From: Bacillota bacterium
GTDB taxonomy: Bacteria; Bacillota; Negativicutes; Sporomusales; Sporomusaceae
DNA length: 35,763 nucleotides
Direction: 5' to 3'
Assembly: GCA_017889705.1 (NCBI GenBank)
Contig: JAGGAB010000010.1
Location: 67,636-103,398, forward strand
The number at the start of each line of letters is the position of its first letter. Within the stretch, counting starts at the first letter, position 1. The translations under genes were made by a program, and so were the position numbers. Below the pieces are notes generated by a model, which searched no databases, was not told the DNA's origin, and was given only the letters and a program-made list of their open reading frames with translations. Below are positions 1 through 6,950 of the stretch, piece after piece.

Positions 1-166
1 GAATTATCATAGAAGTAAAGATCCAAAAAGCAGGTAAAATAACAGTAATACTGAAATTTGAATATGAAAACTGGTGATTCGCGAGTGAAACCGCAAGATA
101 CCCATTCATTAAAACAAGACCGGTCAGTAATAGCAATCCTAGCTCAGTTACTTTTTTCTGTCTCAT
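1..166 (-). CDS. FtsW/RodA-like membrane protein, N-terminal fragment
   Basis: Partial gene: the reading frame opens with ATG at 166, two bases after the stop of the phosphatase gene, and runs open through the window edge (55 codons). The visible protein starts MRQKKVTELGLLLL, then has one hydrophobic segment (about residues 9-27) and the start of a second (about 38-55), so it is an integral membrane protein. The identification is mainly from context: FHA-FHA-PP2C gene sets are commonly followed by an FtsW/RodA-type SEDS glycosyltransferase, a penicillin-binding protein and a PASTA Ser/Thr kinase. None of the diagnostic SEDS residues is inside the window, so another polytopic membrane protein is possible. 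It is almost certainly translated from the same mRNA as fhaA-fhaB-prpC. Confidence 0.55.
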   Translation of the reverse strand, partial: MRQKKVTELGLLLLTGLVLMNGYLAVSLANHQFSYSNFSITVILPAFWIFTSMII

Positions 167-168
167 TG

Positions 169-882
169 TTAGTTCCCAAATTGCAATAATATTGCAGTAA
201 TATTGTCATGGCCACCTGCCTGACGGGCTTGCTCAACAAGAGTGTTAACAATTGTCTCTGGGTTGTCAGGTTGTGTGCAAATACTGAGTATGTTATCTTC
301 ACTGAGCATATTGGTTAAACCATCAGTACATAATAACAAATTATCACCCAAGTGCGACAAGAATTTGCCTGAATCCACTTTAAGGGTATCACTGGTTCCT
401 ACTGCCCGTGTTAATATGTTGCGATGGGGATGAACTTGGGCTTCTTCGCTGGTAATACTGCCGTTTTGCATTAACTCCCACACCAGAGAATGATCACTTG
501 TTATCTGGTGCAGTGAATTTTCCCTGATTAGATACAAACGGCTGTCACCAACATGACTCCAATAAACCTCAGTATTATCAAGATATACCGCAGTTACCGT
601 AGTACCCATACCCTGACATTCGCTTTGGGATTGAGACATTTGATAAATGCTGGTGTTAGCCTCAATAATTGCTTCTTTTAAAGCTTGTTCCCAATCTGAT
701 TGGTCTGAGTTTTTCGCTATACATTCCCGGATAGTATTGGCTCCAAGGCTACTGGCAATTTCTCCGGCAACATGTCCACCCATACCATCAGCAACTACAA
801 ACAAGTGTGGTGGCAAAAAAACAAAACTGTCTTCATTGGTTTTACGTACCATACCAATGTCCGACTGAGCAAATGCCTGCAT
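169..882 (-). CDS. prpC: PP2C-family Ser/Thr protein phosphatase
   Basis: Metal-dependent (Mn/Mg) PPM/PP2C phosphatase of about 237 residues, the usual size of bacterial Stp/PrpC. It removes phosphate from Ser/Thr residues phosphorylated by a PASTA-type kinase, expected just outside the window. Visible PP2C motifs, in order: RKTNEDS near residue 13, DGMGGH at 32-37 (metal-binding Asp), GTT followed by the WSHVGDSRLYL block, CTDGLTN, and the terminal GGHDNIT. I place the start at ATG 882 because GAGGTG lies six bases upstream; the more distal GTG at 891 is part of that ribosome-binding site and overlaps the fhaB stop. Neighbours are two FHA proteins upstream and an FtsW/RodA-like gene downstream, which suggests a role in phospho-signalling for wall growth and division. 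Confidence 0.93.
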   Translation of the reverse strand: MQAFAQSDIGMVRKTNEDSFVFLPPHLFVVADGMGGHVAGEIASSLGANTIRECIAKNSDQSDWEQALKEAIIEANTSIYQMSQSQSECQGMGTTVTAVYLDNTEVYWSHVGDSRLYLIRENSLHQITSDHSLVWELMQNGSITSEEAQVHPHRNILTRAVGTSDTLKVDSGKFLSHLGDNLLLCTDGLTNMLSEDNILSICTQPDNPETIVNTLVEQARQAGGHDNITAILLQFGN

Positions 883-887
883 GGAAA

Positions 888-1367
888 TCACCTCACAAAC
901 TTAAGCATAACTGCCCCAATTTGAATGATATCACCATCTGTCAGGGCAGTTTCTTCTTCTATTTGTTGATTATTAATAACTGTGCCGTTGGTACTGTTTA
1001 AGTCAGTTATAAGATAGTCATGTTTCAATCTGGAAATACAAGCATGTTCATGCGAAACAAAATTACTATCAATTATTATGTCATTATGCTGACTGCGCCC
1101 AATGGTTAAATTATCTGTTATGGCAAAACTTGTCGCTGCCAGCAGTTGTTGCTTATCTTCAAGTACCACTAACTTGGCCGGAGAAACTAACTCATCAGCT
1201 TCAACTGCTTTGCCGACAACCGGACTCTCTATTTTATTAAATACCAGACCAGCCATATCGCGGATTGCAATTTTGACTATGCGGTACAAAAAGTAATAAA
1301 GCAGTATCACTAGACTATACTGCAAGACCATTACCGCAATATTAAAAAGCTGCAATTTACCAGGCAA
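888..1367 (-). CDS. fhaB: Membrane-anchored FHA-domain protein (FhaB-like)
   Basis: A 159-residue protein with one N-terminal transmembrane helix (about residues 8-28) followed by a linker and a C-terminal forkhead-associated domain (about 80-159). FHA domains bind phosphothreonine peptides. The hallmark pieces are visible: IGRSQHNDI, SHEHA and the STNGT turn. This matches the small FhaB (FipA) architecture described in actinobacteria, where it links kinase signalling to division and wall synthesis. The start appears to be TTG at 1367, with AGGTGA seven bases upstream; that ribosome-binding site lies within the last codons of fhaA. The gene ends just before prpC, so the three genes form one operon. 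The exact partner proteins cannot be read from sequence. Confidence 0.85.
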   Translation of the reverse strand: MPGKLQLFNIAVMVLQYSLVILLYYFLYRIVKIAIRDMAGLVFNKIESPVVGKAVEADELVSPAKLVVLEDKQQLLAATSFAITDNLTIGRSQHNDIIIDSNFVSHEHACISRLKHDYLITDLNSTNGTVINNQQIEEETALTDGDIIQIGAVMLKFVR

Positions 1368-1369
1368 TT

Positions 1370-2140
1370 TTACTTCACCTCATATAAAATCACGGTGTTG
1401 CCAACCTTTATTTTGTCACCGTTCTTTAGATGCTTATGAGTAATACGAGCCCCGTCGACATATGTCCCGTTAAGGCTTTTAGCATCGTGAATAACGTGGC
1501 TATCATCTTCGAAAACAATGTAGGCATGCAATCGTGAGGTATTCATATCTGTCAGTGGCATCTCATTTGTATTTCGCCGGCCAATGTTTATTCTGCTTGT
1601 CGCACACTCTACTTTTAAACCGACATCTAAGCCATTGATCACGGTTAAATAAGCCTGCAGCCGTTGCTGCGCAGGCTGACTACTTAAAGCTAGTGGTTCG
1701 AGTTTATCAAACACCTTTGTGTCACCAGTTACTGTGGTATCATCACTTTGCACATTACTCTCATCATAAGATGTTTCTGTAAAACTAGATGCAATACGGA
1801 ATGACTGATTTGTTAACTTTTCATCGGCAAAAAACTCAATTTGTGGTCCGCCAGCCATAGTATAGCCTTTGCGCCGGCTTTCTTCGAGCAAATACGCCGC
1901 CAGTTCGTTACATACTGATTCTGCATAAGGTTCCAGTCGCACGTAGTCTTCATGATTAACATAAATAGCGTAATGATTAGGCACATAGACATGAGAAATA
2001 CCAACGGTACGCTCATCTTCCATTTCTCTTGCCAACCGTTTGGCAATTTCAATAGGTTGTAAGCTGCTGGAGAATTTCTTATTAAAGAAACCCTCAATAT
2101 ATTTTTCAAAAAAACTTTCAATATTGCGGACATACTTCAT
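1370..2140 (-). CDS. fhaA: DUF3662 + FHA domain protein (FhaA-like)
   Basis: A 256-residue cytoplasmic protein with two parts. Residues 1 to about 115 match the DUF3662 (FhaA N-terminal) domain: an amphipathic start with KYVRNIESFFEKYIEGFFNK, then LQPIEIAKRLAREMED, typical of this family. After a Thr/Ser/Asp-rich linker, residues about 165-256 form an FHA domain with INIGRRNTNE, TSRLHAYI and SLNGTYVDG. The start is set at ATG 2140, with GGGAG eight bases upstream; an upstream in-frame start at 2176 has no ribosome-binding site. It is the first gene of the fhaA-fhaB-prpC operon and has its own strong promoter after rlmN. By family analogy it is a phosphothreonine-dependent scaffold for cell-wall regulators; this is inference here. 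Confidence 0.88.
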   Translation of the reverse strand: MKYVRNIESFFEKYIEGFFNKKFSSSLQPIEIAKRLAREMEDERTVGISHVYVPNHYAIYVNHEDYVRLEPYAESVCNELAAYLLEESRRKGYTMAGGPQIEFFADEKLTNQSFRIASSFTETSYDESNVQSDDTTVTGDTKVFDKLEPLALSSQPAQQRLQAYLTVINGLDVGLKVECATSRINIGRRNTNEMPLTDMNTSRLHAYIVFEDDSHVIHDAKSLNGTYVDGARITHKHLKNGDKIKVGNTVILYEVK

Positions 2141-2191
2141 TACAAACACTCCCGCTAAAACTGCATAATAGCACAAGTCAAGTCATTTCTT

Positions 2192-2220
2192 ATTATATGC
2201 GATATTGGTGATCAAGTCAA
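2192..2220 (-). promoter_or_regulatory. SigA-type promoter for fhaA-fhaB-prpC
   Basis: On the minus strand, TTGACT (2220-2215) and TATAAT (2197-2192) are separated by exactly 17 bases, close to the vegetative consensus. It lies between the rlmN stop and the fhaA start. It implies that the FHA/phosphatase operon is expressed independently of the priA-rlmN cluster upstream, although no clear terminator separates the two. Confidence 0.8.
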
Positions 2221-2222
2221 AA

Positions 2223-3281
2223 TTAACCATCACTCTGGCAAACCTTATGTCGCAGTTGTCCGCAAGCGGCAGCAATATCAGCACCCATTTCCCGCCTGAC
2301 AGTTACATTAATATGTTCTTTTTTCAAGATCTGTTCAAATCTATTTATCTCACTTAATTCTGGGCGCAGTAAGCCTCGCTCCGGCACCGGATTAATAGGA
2401 ATCAAATTGACGTTTGCCAGCCGCCCTTTAAGAATAGCGGCTAATTCTTTAGCATGCACCGGCTGATCATTCACACCGGCGATTAGAGTATATTCATAGG
2501 TGATGCGTCTGCCTGTTGCCTCAGCATAACGATTGCCGGCAGCCAAAACCTGTTCAAGCGGATAACGGTTATTAACCGGCATAAGGCGGGATCTAAGTAC
2601 GTTATTAGGCGCATGAAGGGATATCGACAAGGTAATTGGCAATCCCTCAGCGGCAAGTTTGTCCATAGCCATAACAAGCCCTGAAGTTGATAACGTGATA
2701 TTGCGGTAACCCAAGTTTAAAGAGTATGCCTCATGAACAAGCCGGATGAAGCGCAAAACATTATCATAGTTAGCTAATGGTTCTCCTGAACCCATAATAA
2801 CAATAGAATCCACTTTTTGATCCTGCAGTTTTAACAATTCCGTAATATACAGCACTTGTGCCAGAATCTCACCGCCGGTTAGATTTCTCACCAGTCCAGT
2901 AAGCGTTGAAGCACAAAAAGCACACCCCATGGCACAACCTACCTGGGTTGACACGCAAACACTGTTGCCATACGAGTGGCGCATCAGAACAGTCTCTACC
3001 GCCATGTCATCAGAAAAAGCCAATAAAAATTTGCTTGTCTGACCATCAGCCGAGTGCTGCTTCGCCTTTAAGGTAACCTCTGTAATCGCAAAATTTTCGG
3101 CTAAGCGCGAACGTTGTTCTTTGGATAAATTGGTCATCGCGTCAAACTGATGCACATTATGTTTGTATAACCATTCAGCAATTTGTTTGCCCCGATAAGG
3201 CTTCAAACCAAACGGTGTAATGAGCTCGGCAATCTCATAAGCAAATAAGCCGAACAAGTCTGTTTTATCACTTATTGTCAT
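2223..3281 (-). CDS. rlmN: Dual-specificity 23S rRNA/tRNA m2A methyltransferase RlmN
   Basis: Radical SAM enzyme that methylates C2 of adenosine in 23S rRNA (A2503, E. coli numbering) and at tRNA position 37. The 352-residue length fits the family. The [4Fe-4S]-binding CxxxCxxC is at Cys116, Cys120 and Cys123 (VGCAMGCAFCAS). The SAM-contacting MGSGEPLANY block follows. The C-terminal GADIAAACGQL carries Cys340, which corresponds to the Cys that is transiently methylated in catalysis. The start is ATG 3281 with AAGGTGG six bases upstream, overlapping the rsmB stop region. It is the last gene of the priA-def-fmt-DUF116-rsmB-rlmN cluster, the same order as in Bacillus. Confidence 0.97.
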   Translation of the reverse strand: MTISDKTDLFGLFAYEIAELITPFGLKPYRGKQIAEWLYKHNVHQFDAMTNLSKEQRSRLAENFAITEVTLKAKQHSADGQTSKFLLAFSDDMAVETVLMRHSYGNSVCVSTQVGCAMGCAFCASTLTGLVRNLTGGEILAQVLYITELLKLQDQKVDSIVIMGSGEPLANYDNVLRFIRLVHEAYSLNLGYRNITLSTSGLVMAMDKLAAEGLPITLSISLHAPNNVLRSRLMPVNNRYPLEQVLAAGNRYAEATGRRITYEYTLIAGVNDQPVHAKELAAILKGRLANVNLIPINPVPERGLLRPELSEINRFEQILKKEHINVTVRREMGADIAAACGQLRHKVCQSDG

Positions 3282-3292
3282 GTGTTACCACC

Positions 3293-4651
3293 TTATTGTT
3301 GCCGTCTCATCCGGGCAATGAAGAAACCGTCGATATTATCAACATGCGGCCAAAATTGGAGCATAGACTCAGACCGTTTATCTAATGGCAGATATTGCCC
3401 TGTAATCTCCAGTGTAAACGAGGGATTAGCTTGTAAAAATCCATTTACAATATCCTGATTTTCTACAGCCTCAGTTGTACAAGTGCTATACACCAATACA
3501 CCGCCTGGTTTCACACACTGAGCAGCACTGGCTAAGATAGCCGCCTGCAATTTGGGCAAATCCCGTAGTAATGCTTCAGATTTACGCCAGCGGGAATCTG
3601 GTTTACGTCGTAGTACCCCAAGGCCCGAACACGGAGCATCTACCAGCACTCTATCAGCCTTTGCCGGATATTCTGTCCCTAAGTTAACAGCATCCATCGC
3701 TATGGTTTTAATGTTTGTCAATGCCAATCTCTCAGCATTTTCGCGGATAAGTGCTAATTTATGCTCATAAATATCAGTGGATAAAACCATTCCGGTATTA
3801 TTCATTAAAGCCGCAATATGAGTGGTTTTTCCACCAGGAGCACCGCAGGCATCAATAATAAATTCACCTGGCTGCGGATCAAGAATATGTGCTACCAGCA
3901 TAGAGCTTTCATCCTGCACCTGAAACAGACCAGCTTGCAGTGATTGGAGTGTAGCAAGACTTGGATGCTCGTAACAAATTATGCCTTCCGGCGTCCAGTT
4001 AGATGCCTCACATTGTACGCCCTCTTCGGTTAAACGCTTAATGAGTGCCTCACGATTTGTTTTTACTGTGTTCGTACGAATCGAAAGCGGCGGAATGGTA
4101 TTGTTGGTTTGACATAATTTTTCGCAAGGTTCAACCCCTAAGCGTTTAACCCAACGCGCCACCAGCCATTCAGGATGAAAATATGTAAGAGCAAGATAGG
4201 AAATAGGTTGTTTTTCTTTATCAGGATACTTGACTTTTTCCGGACTGCGGGCAGCATTGCGCAAAACACCATTAACAAACTTAACAGTACCTGCATGCCC
4301 ATATTTTTTGGCTAATTCGACTGCCTGATTACAGGCCGCCGATGCCGGTACTTTTTCAAGATAAAACAACTGATACATACCCAGCCGTAAAATATTCTTA
4401 ATAATAGGCGCTACTTTATTTAGCGGACGGCTCAAATAACAATTGAGCATCCAGTCTAAAGTAGCGCCGGTTTTTACAGTGCCATATACTAACTCAGTAA
4501 TAAACCTCCGGTCCTGATCCGAAAGCTGACCTTGCTTCGTCTGGCGGTTTACTTCTTGTGCCAAGGCAATATTGGCATAAGCACCGTTATTTTCGACCTC
4601 ATTGAGTATTTTTAATGCAACTTCCCGTGCATCTATTTTTTTTTGCGTCAT
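3293..4651 (-). CDS. rsmB: 16S rRNA m5C967 methyltransferase RsmB
   Basis: SAM-dependent cytosine-C5 methyltransferase (Sun/Fmu family). The N-terminal roughly 150 residues form the NusB-like RNA-binding domain (AREVALKILNEVE start). The C-terminal Rossmann domain has the SAM loop DACGAPGGKTTH, the catalytic block DAPCSGLGVLRRKPD and the second Cys motif YSTCTTEAVENQ. Both catalytic cysteines are present, so the enzyme should be active. I favour ATG 4651, which begins one base after the DUF116 stop. An ATG at 4666 in the same frame is possible but would overlap DUF116 and has a poorer ribosome-binding site. It lies between DUF116 and rlmN in a tightly packed operon. Confidence 0.96.
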   Translation of the reverse strand: MTQKKIDAREVALKILNEVENNGAYANIALAQEVNRQTKQGQLSDQDRRFITELVYGTVKTGATLDWMLNCYLSRPLNKVAPIIKNILRLGMYQLFYLEKVPASAACNQAVELAKKYGHAGTVKFVNGVLRNAARSPEKVKYPDKEKQPISYLALTYFHPEWLVARWVKRLGVEPCEKLCQTNNTIPPLSIRTNTVKTNREALIKRLTEEGVQCEASNWTPEGIICYEHPSLATLQSLQAGLFQVQDESSMLVAHILDPQPGEFIIDACGAPGGKTTHIAALMNNTGMVLSTDIYEHKLALIRENAERLALTNIKTIAMDAVNLGTEYPAKADRVLVDAPCSGLGVLRRKPDSRWRKSEALLRDLPKLQAAILASAAQCVKPGGVLVYSTCTTEAVENQDIVNGFLQANPSFTLEITGQYLPLDKRSESMLQFWPHVDNIDGFFIARMRRQQ

Positions 4652-4652
4652 A

Positions 4653-5450
4653 TCACAATACACCATCTTTAATTTTTCTTAAAATTTCTTCAGGTAAAAA
4701 GCTTTGTATGGCCTCTTCTACTTTATCAAGTTTAACCCGAGTGTTACAGCAGGGGCCAAACGGCCGCTCATTCAAAACGCCGATTACTGGCAATGGAAAA
4801 ACATCCTGAATACCGCTGGTAAGATCGCGTTCACAGGCAATTGCCAAAACCGCGTGCGGCCGGATAGTTTTTATTACTTTTCGCGCAAGCGTGCCACCGG
4901 TTACAACGGCCAGATGAACACCATATTTTTCAGCAAGATTTGATAATTCACCAATTTGACATTTACCGCAGCGATGACAATTCGATACGTCACGGGTAAT
5001 TTTGTAAGGACAGGTTTCCTGTTGCAAGCAGTGTGGCGTCATAATCAGAAGTTTATCAGGCTGTACCGTAATTCGCTTTTGCATGATTAAATGATTACTC
5101 ACTTCAATAAAGGAGCGCTCAACCCGTTCTTTATCAACATCAAATACTTTGCCAATTGAAGTTGCCATTGGAAACAACAGATTAATGGCTGACCAGGCTA
5201 ACCCTTGAAATATCCCTAAAGTTCTAAATCCTAAAATAGCCAGTATAATCCCGATAACCCCGCAGGCAATGGCGAAAATAACAGTTGCCAAAACTACCCC
5301 CAATATCATCGGCAAATACGCGCTGATATTGGCTAATCCCGGCAGACTGACAAGCCATATTCCATAGGTCGACACCGTAGCTATACATAGACTAATAAGA
5401 ATTAATGTTAAAAATAGACGTTTGCGCGGTCTGTGCATTATTTCAATCAC
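4653..5450 (-). CDS. DUF116 membrane protein with Cys-rich cytoplasmic domain
   Basis: Protein of about 265 residues. It begins with a basic stretch (HRPRKRLF) and three hydrophobic segments within the first 110 residues. The DUF116 domain follows and contains many cysteines: CLQQETCPYK, NCHRCGKCQIG, ACERDL and GPCCNT. The spacing suggests metal or Fe-S binding, but the family's biochemical role is not established. A GTG start at 5450 is favoured, with AGAAGGTG six bases before it; TTG 5471 and ATG 5438 are alternatives. It is inserted between fmt and rsmB, two genes that are adjacent in Bacillus, which suggests co-expression with translation genes rather than a proven functional link. Confidence 0.82.
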   Translation of the reverse strand: MIEIMHRPRKRLFLTLILISLCIATVSTYGIWLVSLPGLANISAYLPMILGVVLATVIFAIACGVIGIILAILGFRTLGIFQGLAWSAINLLFPMATSIGKVFDVDKERVERSFIEVSNHLIMQKRITVQPDKLLIMTPHCLQQETCPYKITRDVSNCHRCGKCQIGELSNLAEKYGVHLAVVTGGTLARKVIKTIRPHAVLAIACERDLTSGIQDVFPLPVIGVLNERPFGPCCNTRVKLDKVEEAIQSFLPEEILRKIKDGVL

Positions 5451-5463
5451 AATTGACACCTTC

Positions 5464-6405
5464 TCATTCAAACATATTGCCTTTTGTCATACAGCAGCCG
5501 CAAACAAAGTCGCTTGCTTTCATTCGGCGTTTAGATTCCGGCTGAACTTCCAATAGTTCAATTGTTCCTTTGCCGGTTTCAACAATAAGGCCGTCCCGGG
5601 TTAGCTCAATAACCTGACCTGGCTGTGAACATACCTCTGATTCATTATATACTCTAGTTTGCCATATCTTTATGGTTTTATTTTGGAAGGTAGAATAAGC
5701 ACCTGGCCAAGGATTCAGACCGCGCACCAAATTATGAATAACGGTTGCCGGCTGATGCCAATCTATGCGCTCCGTATTGCGGCAAAGCAATTTTGCATAG
5801 GTTGCCTCAGCTTCAGTTTGCGGCGTACGCTGCACAGTACCTGCTGCTATCTGCTGCAAGGTTTCTGACAAAACTTTCGCACCCAGGTCTTGTAGTTTGT
5901 CATGAAGAATCCCGGTAGTATCACTTGGCGAAATTTGTGTTTCAGCTTTTTGGATCATATCACCAGTATCCATACCAACATCCATATACATGGTAGTTAT
6001 GCCGCTTACTGTTTCACCATTGATAATAGCCCAATGTATCGGCGCTGATCCGCGGTATTTAGGTAACAGCGAGGCATGAACATTGATGCAGCCATAAGGA
6101 GGCAAGTCCAAAATTCTTTTGGGCAAAAACTGCCCAAAAGCAATAACAATAATAACATCTGGTTTTAATGCAGCAAGTTGGTTATAGAAATCATCGGTTT
6201 TTATGCTGTCAGGTTGTATTATTGGTAGATTATAGTTTAAAGCCGCTTGTTTAACCGGTGAATAGGCCAGCTTTTGCCCTCGTCCCTTGGGCCGATCAGG
6301 TTGAGTGACAACGGCGTCTATCTGATACCCTTCTCTGACCATCATATCTAAACAAGGAACCGCAAAATCCGGTGTCCCCATAAAAATTGCATGTAAATTC
6401 TTCAT
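5464..6405 (-). CDS. fmt: Methionyl-tRNA formyltransferase
   Basis: Transfers a formyl group from 10-formyl-THF to initiator Met-tRNA. It is about 313 residues, normal for the family. The N-terminal domain begins KNLHAIFMGTPDFAVP. The catalytic Asn-His-Asp set is seen in INVHASLLPKYRGSAPIHW and in the downstream DVGMDTGDM. The C-terminal OB-fold follows, with NPWPGAYS. The start is taken as ATG 6405; GAGGT lies seven bases upstream. An ATG at 6408 is nearly as good, and the much longer upstream extension is rejected because it would overlap def. It sits ten bases after def, the classic def-fmt pair, so formylation and deformylation are made together. Confidence 0.97.
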   Translation of the reverse strand: MKNLHAIFMGTPDFAVPCLDMMVREGYQIDAVVTQPDRPKGRGQKLAYSPVKQAALNYNLPIIQPDSIKTDDFYNQLAALKPDVIIVIAFGQFLPKRILDLPPYGCINVHASLLPKYRGSAPIHWAIINGETVSGITTMYMDVGMDTGDMIQKAETQISPSDTTGILHDKLQDLGAKVLSETLQQIAAGTVQRTPQTEAEATYAKLLCRNTERIDWHQPATVIHNLVRGLNPWPGAYSTFQNKTIKIWQTRVYNESEVCSQPGQVIELTRDGLIVETGKGTIELLEVQPESKRRMKASDFVCGCCMTKGNMFE

Positions 6406-6418
6406 CATTACTACCTCT

Positions 6419-6871
6419 TTATCCTTTGTGCATGCTTTTAGCCAGTTCAATAAATAAAATGCCATTGAGATGATCAATCTCATGCTGCAATGCCCGCGCT
6501 AGCAGCCCTGAACCGCTGATTTGAATCTTTTTCCCAGCCCTGTTTAACGCTTCTACAGTCACCGTTGCACAGCGTTCAACATCACCATATATGCCAGGAA
6601 CACTTAAACACCCTTCACTACCAAGCTCACAGCCTTCACTGGCAATAATTCTAGGATTAATAAGTTCAATAATACCTTCGCCAACATCTATAACAACAAT
6701 CTGTAGAGAAACACCGACCTGCGGTGCGGCCAACCCTACACCATCGGCAGCGTACATAGTTTCAGCCATATCATCAAGCAAATGTTTAATTTTGCGATCT
6801 ATTTTCTCAACCGGTTCAGCAATCTGTTTTAATACTTTGTCTCCCGCTTTTCTTATCTCCATTATGGCCAT
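6419..6871 (-). CDS. def: Peptide deformylase
   Basis: Metalloprotease (usually Fe2+) that removes the formyl group from nascent N-terminal fMet. The 150-residue length matches short type I deformylases. All three signature motifs are present: GVGLAAPQVG, EGCLSVPG (metal Cys) and QHEIDHLNG (HExxH metal site). The start is ATG 6871 (MAIMEIRKAG), eight bases after a perfect AGGAGG. Directly upstream of fmt and downstream of priA in the conserved cluster. Confidence 0.98.
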   Translation of the reverse strand: MAIMEIRKAGDKVLKQIAEPVEKIDRKIKHLLDDMAETMYAADGVGLAAPQVGVSLQIVVIDVGEGIIELINPRIIASEGCELGSEGCLSVPGIYGDVERCATVTVEALNRAGKKIQISGSGLLARALQHEIDHLNGILFIELAKSMHKG

Positions 6872-6950
6872 TGTGTGTTCCTCCTAACATCTCAGGGCAT
6901 TAAAAAAATTCTACCATAGATTACTTCATCACGAAAGTATTTCCTCAATA

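Noticed and set aside
6406..6483. N-terminal extension of fmt overlapping def
   Set aside because: The extra residues are not part of the conserved formyltransferase N-terminus, while a good ribosome-binding site sits before ATG 6405/6408.
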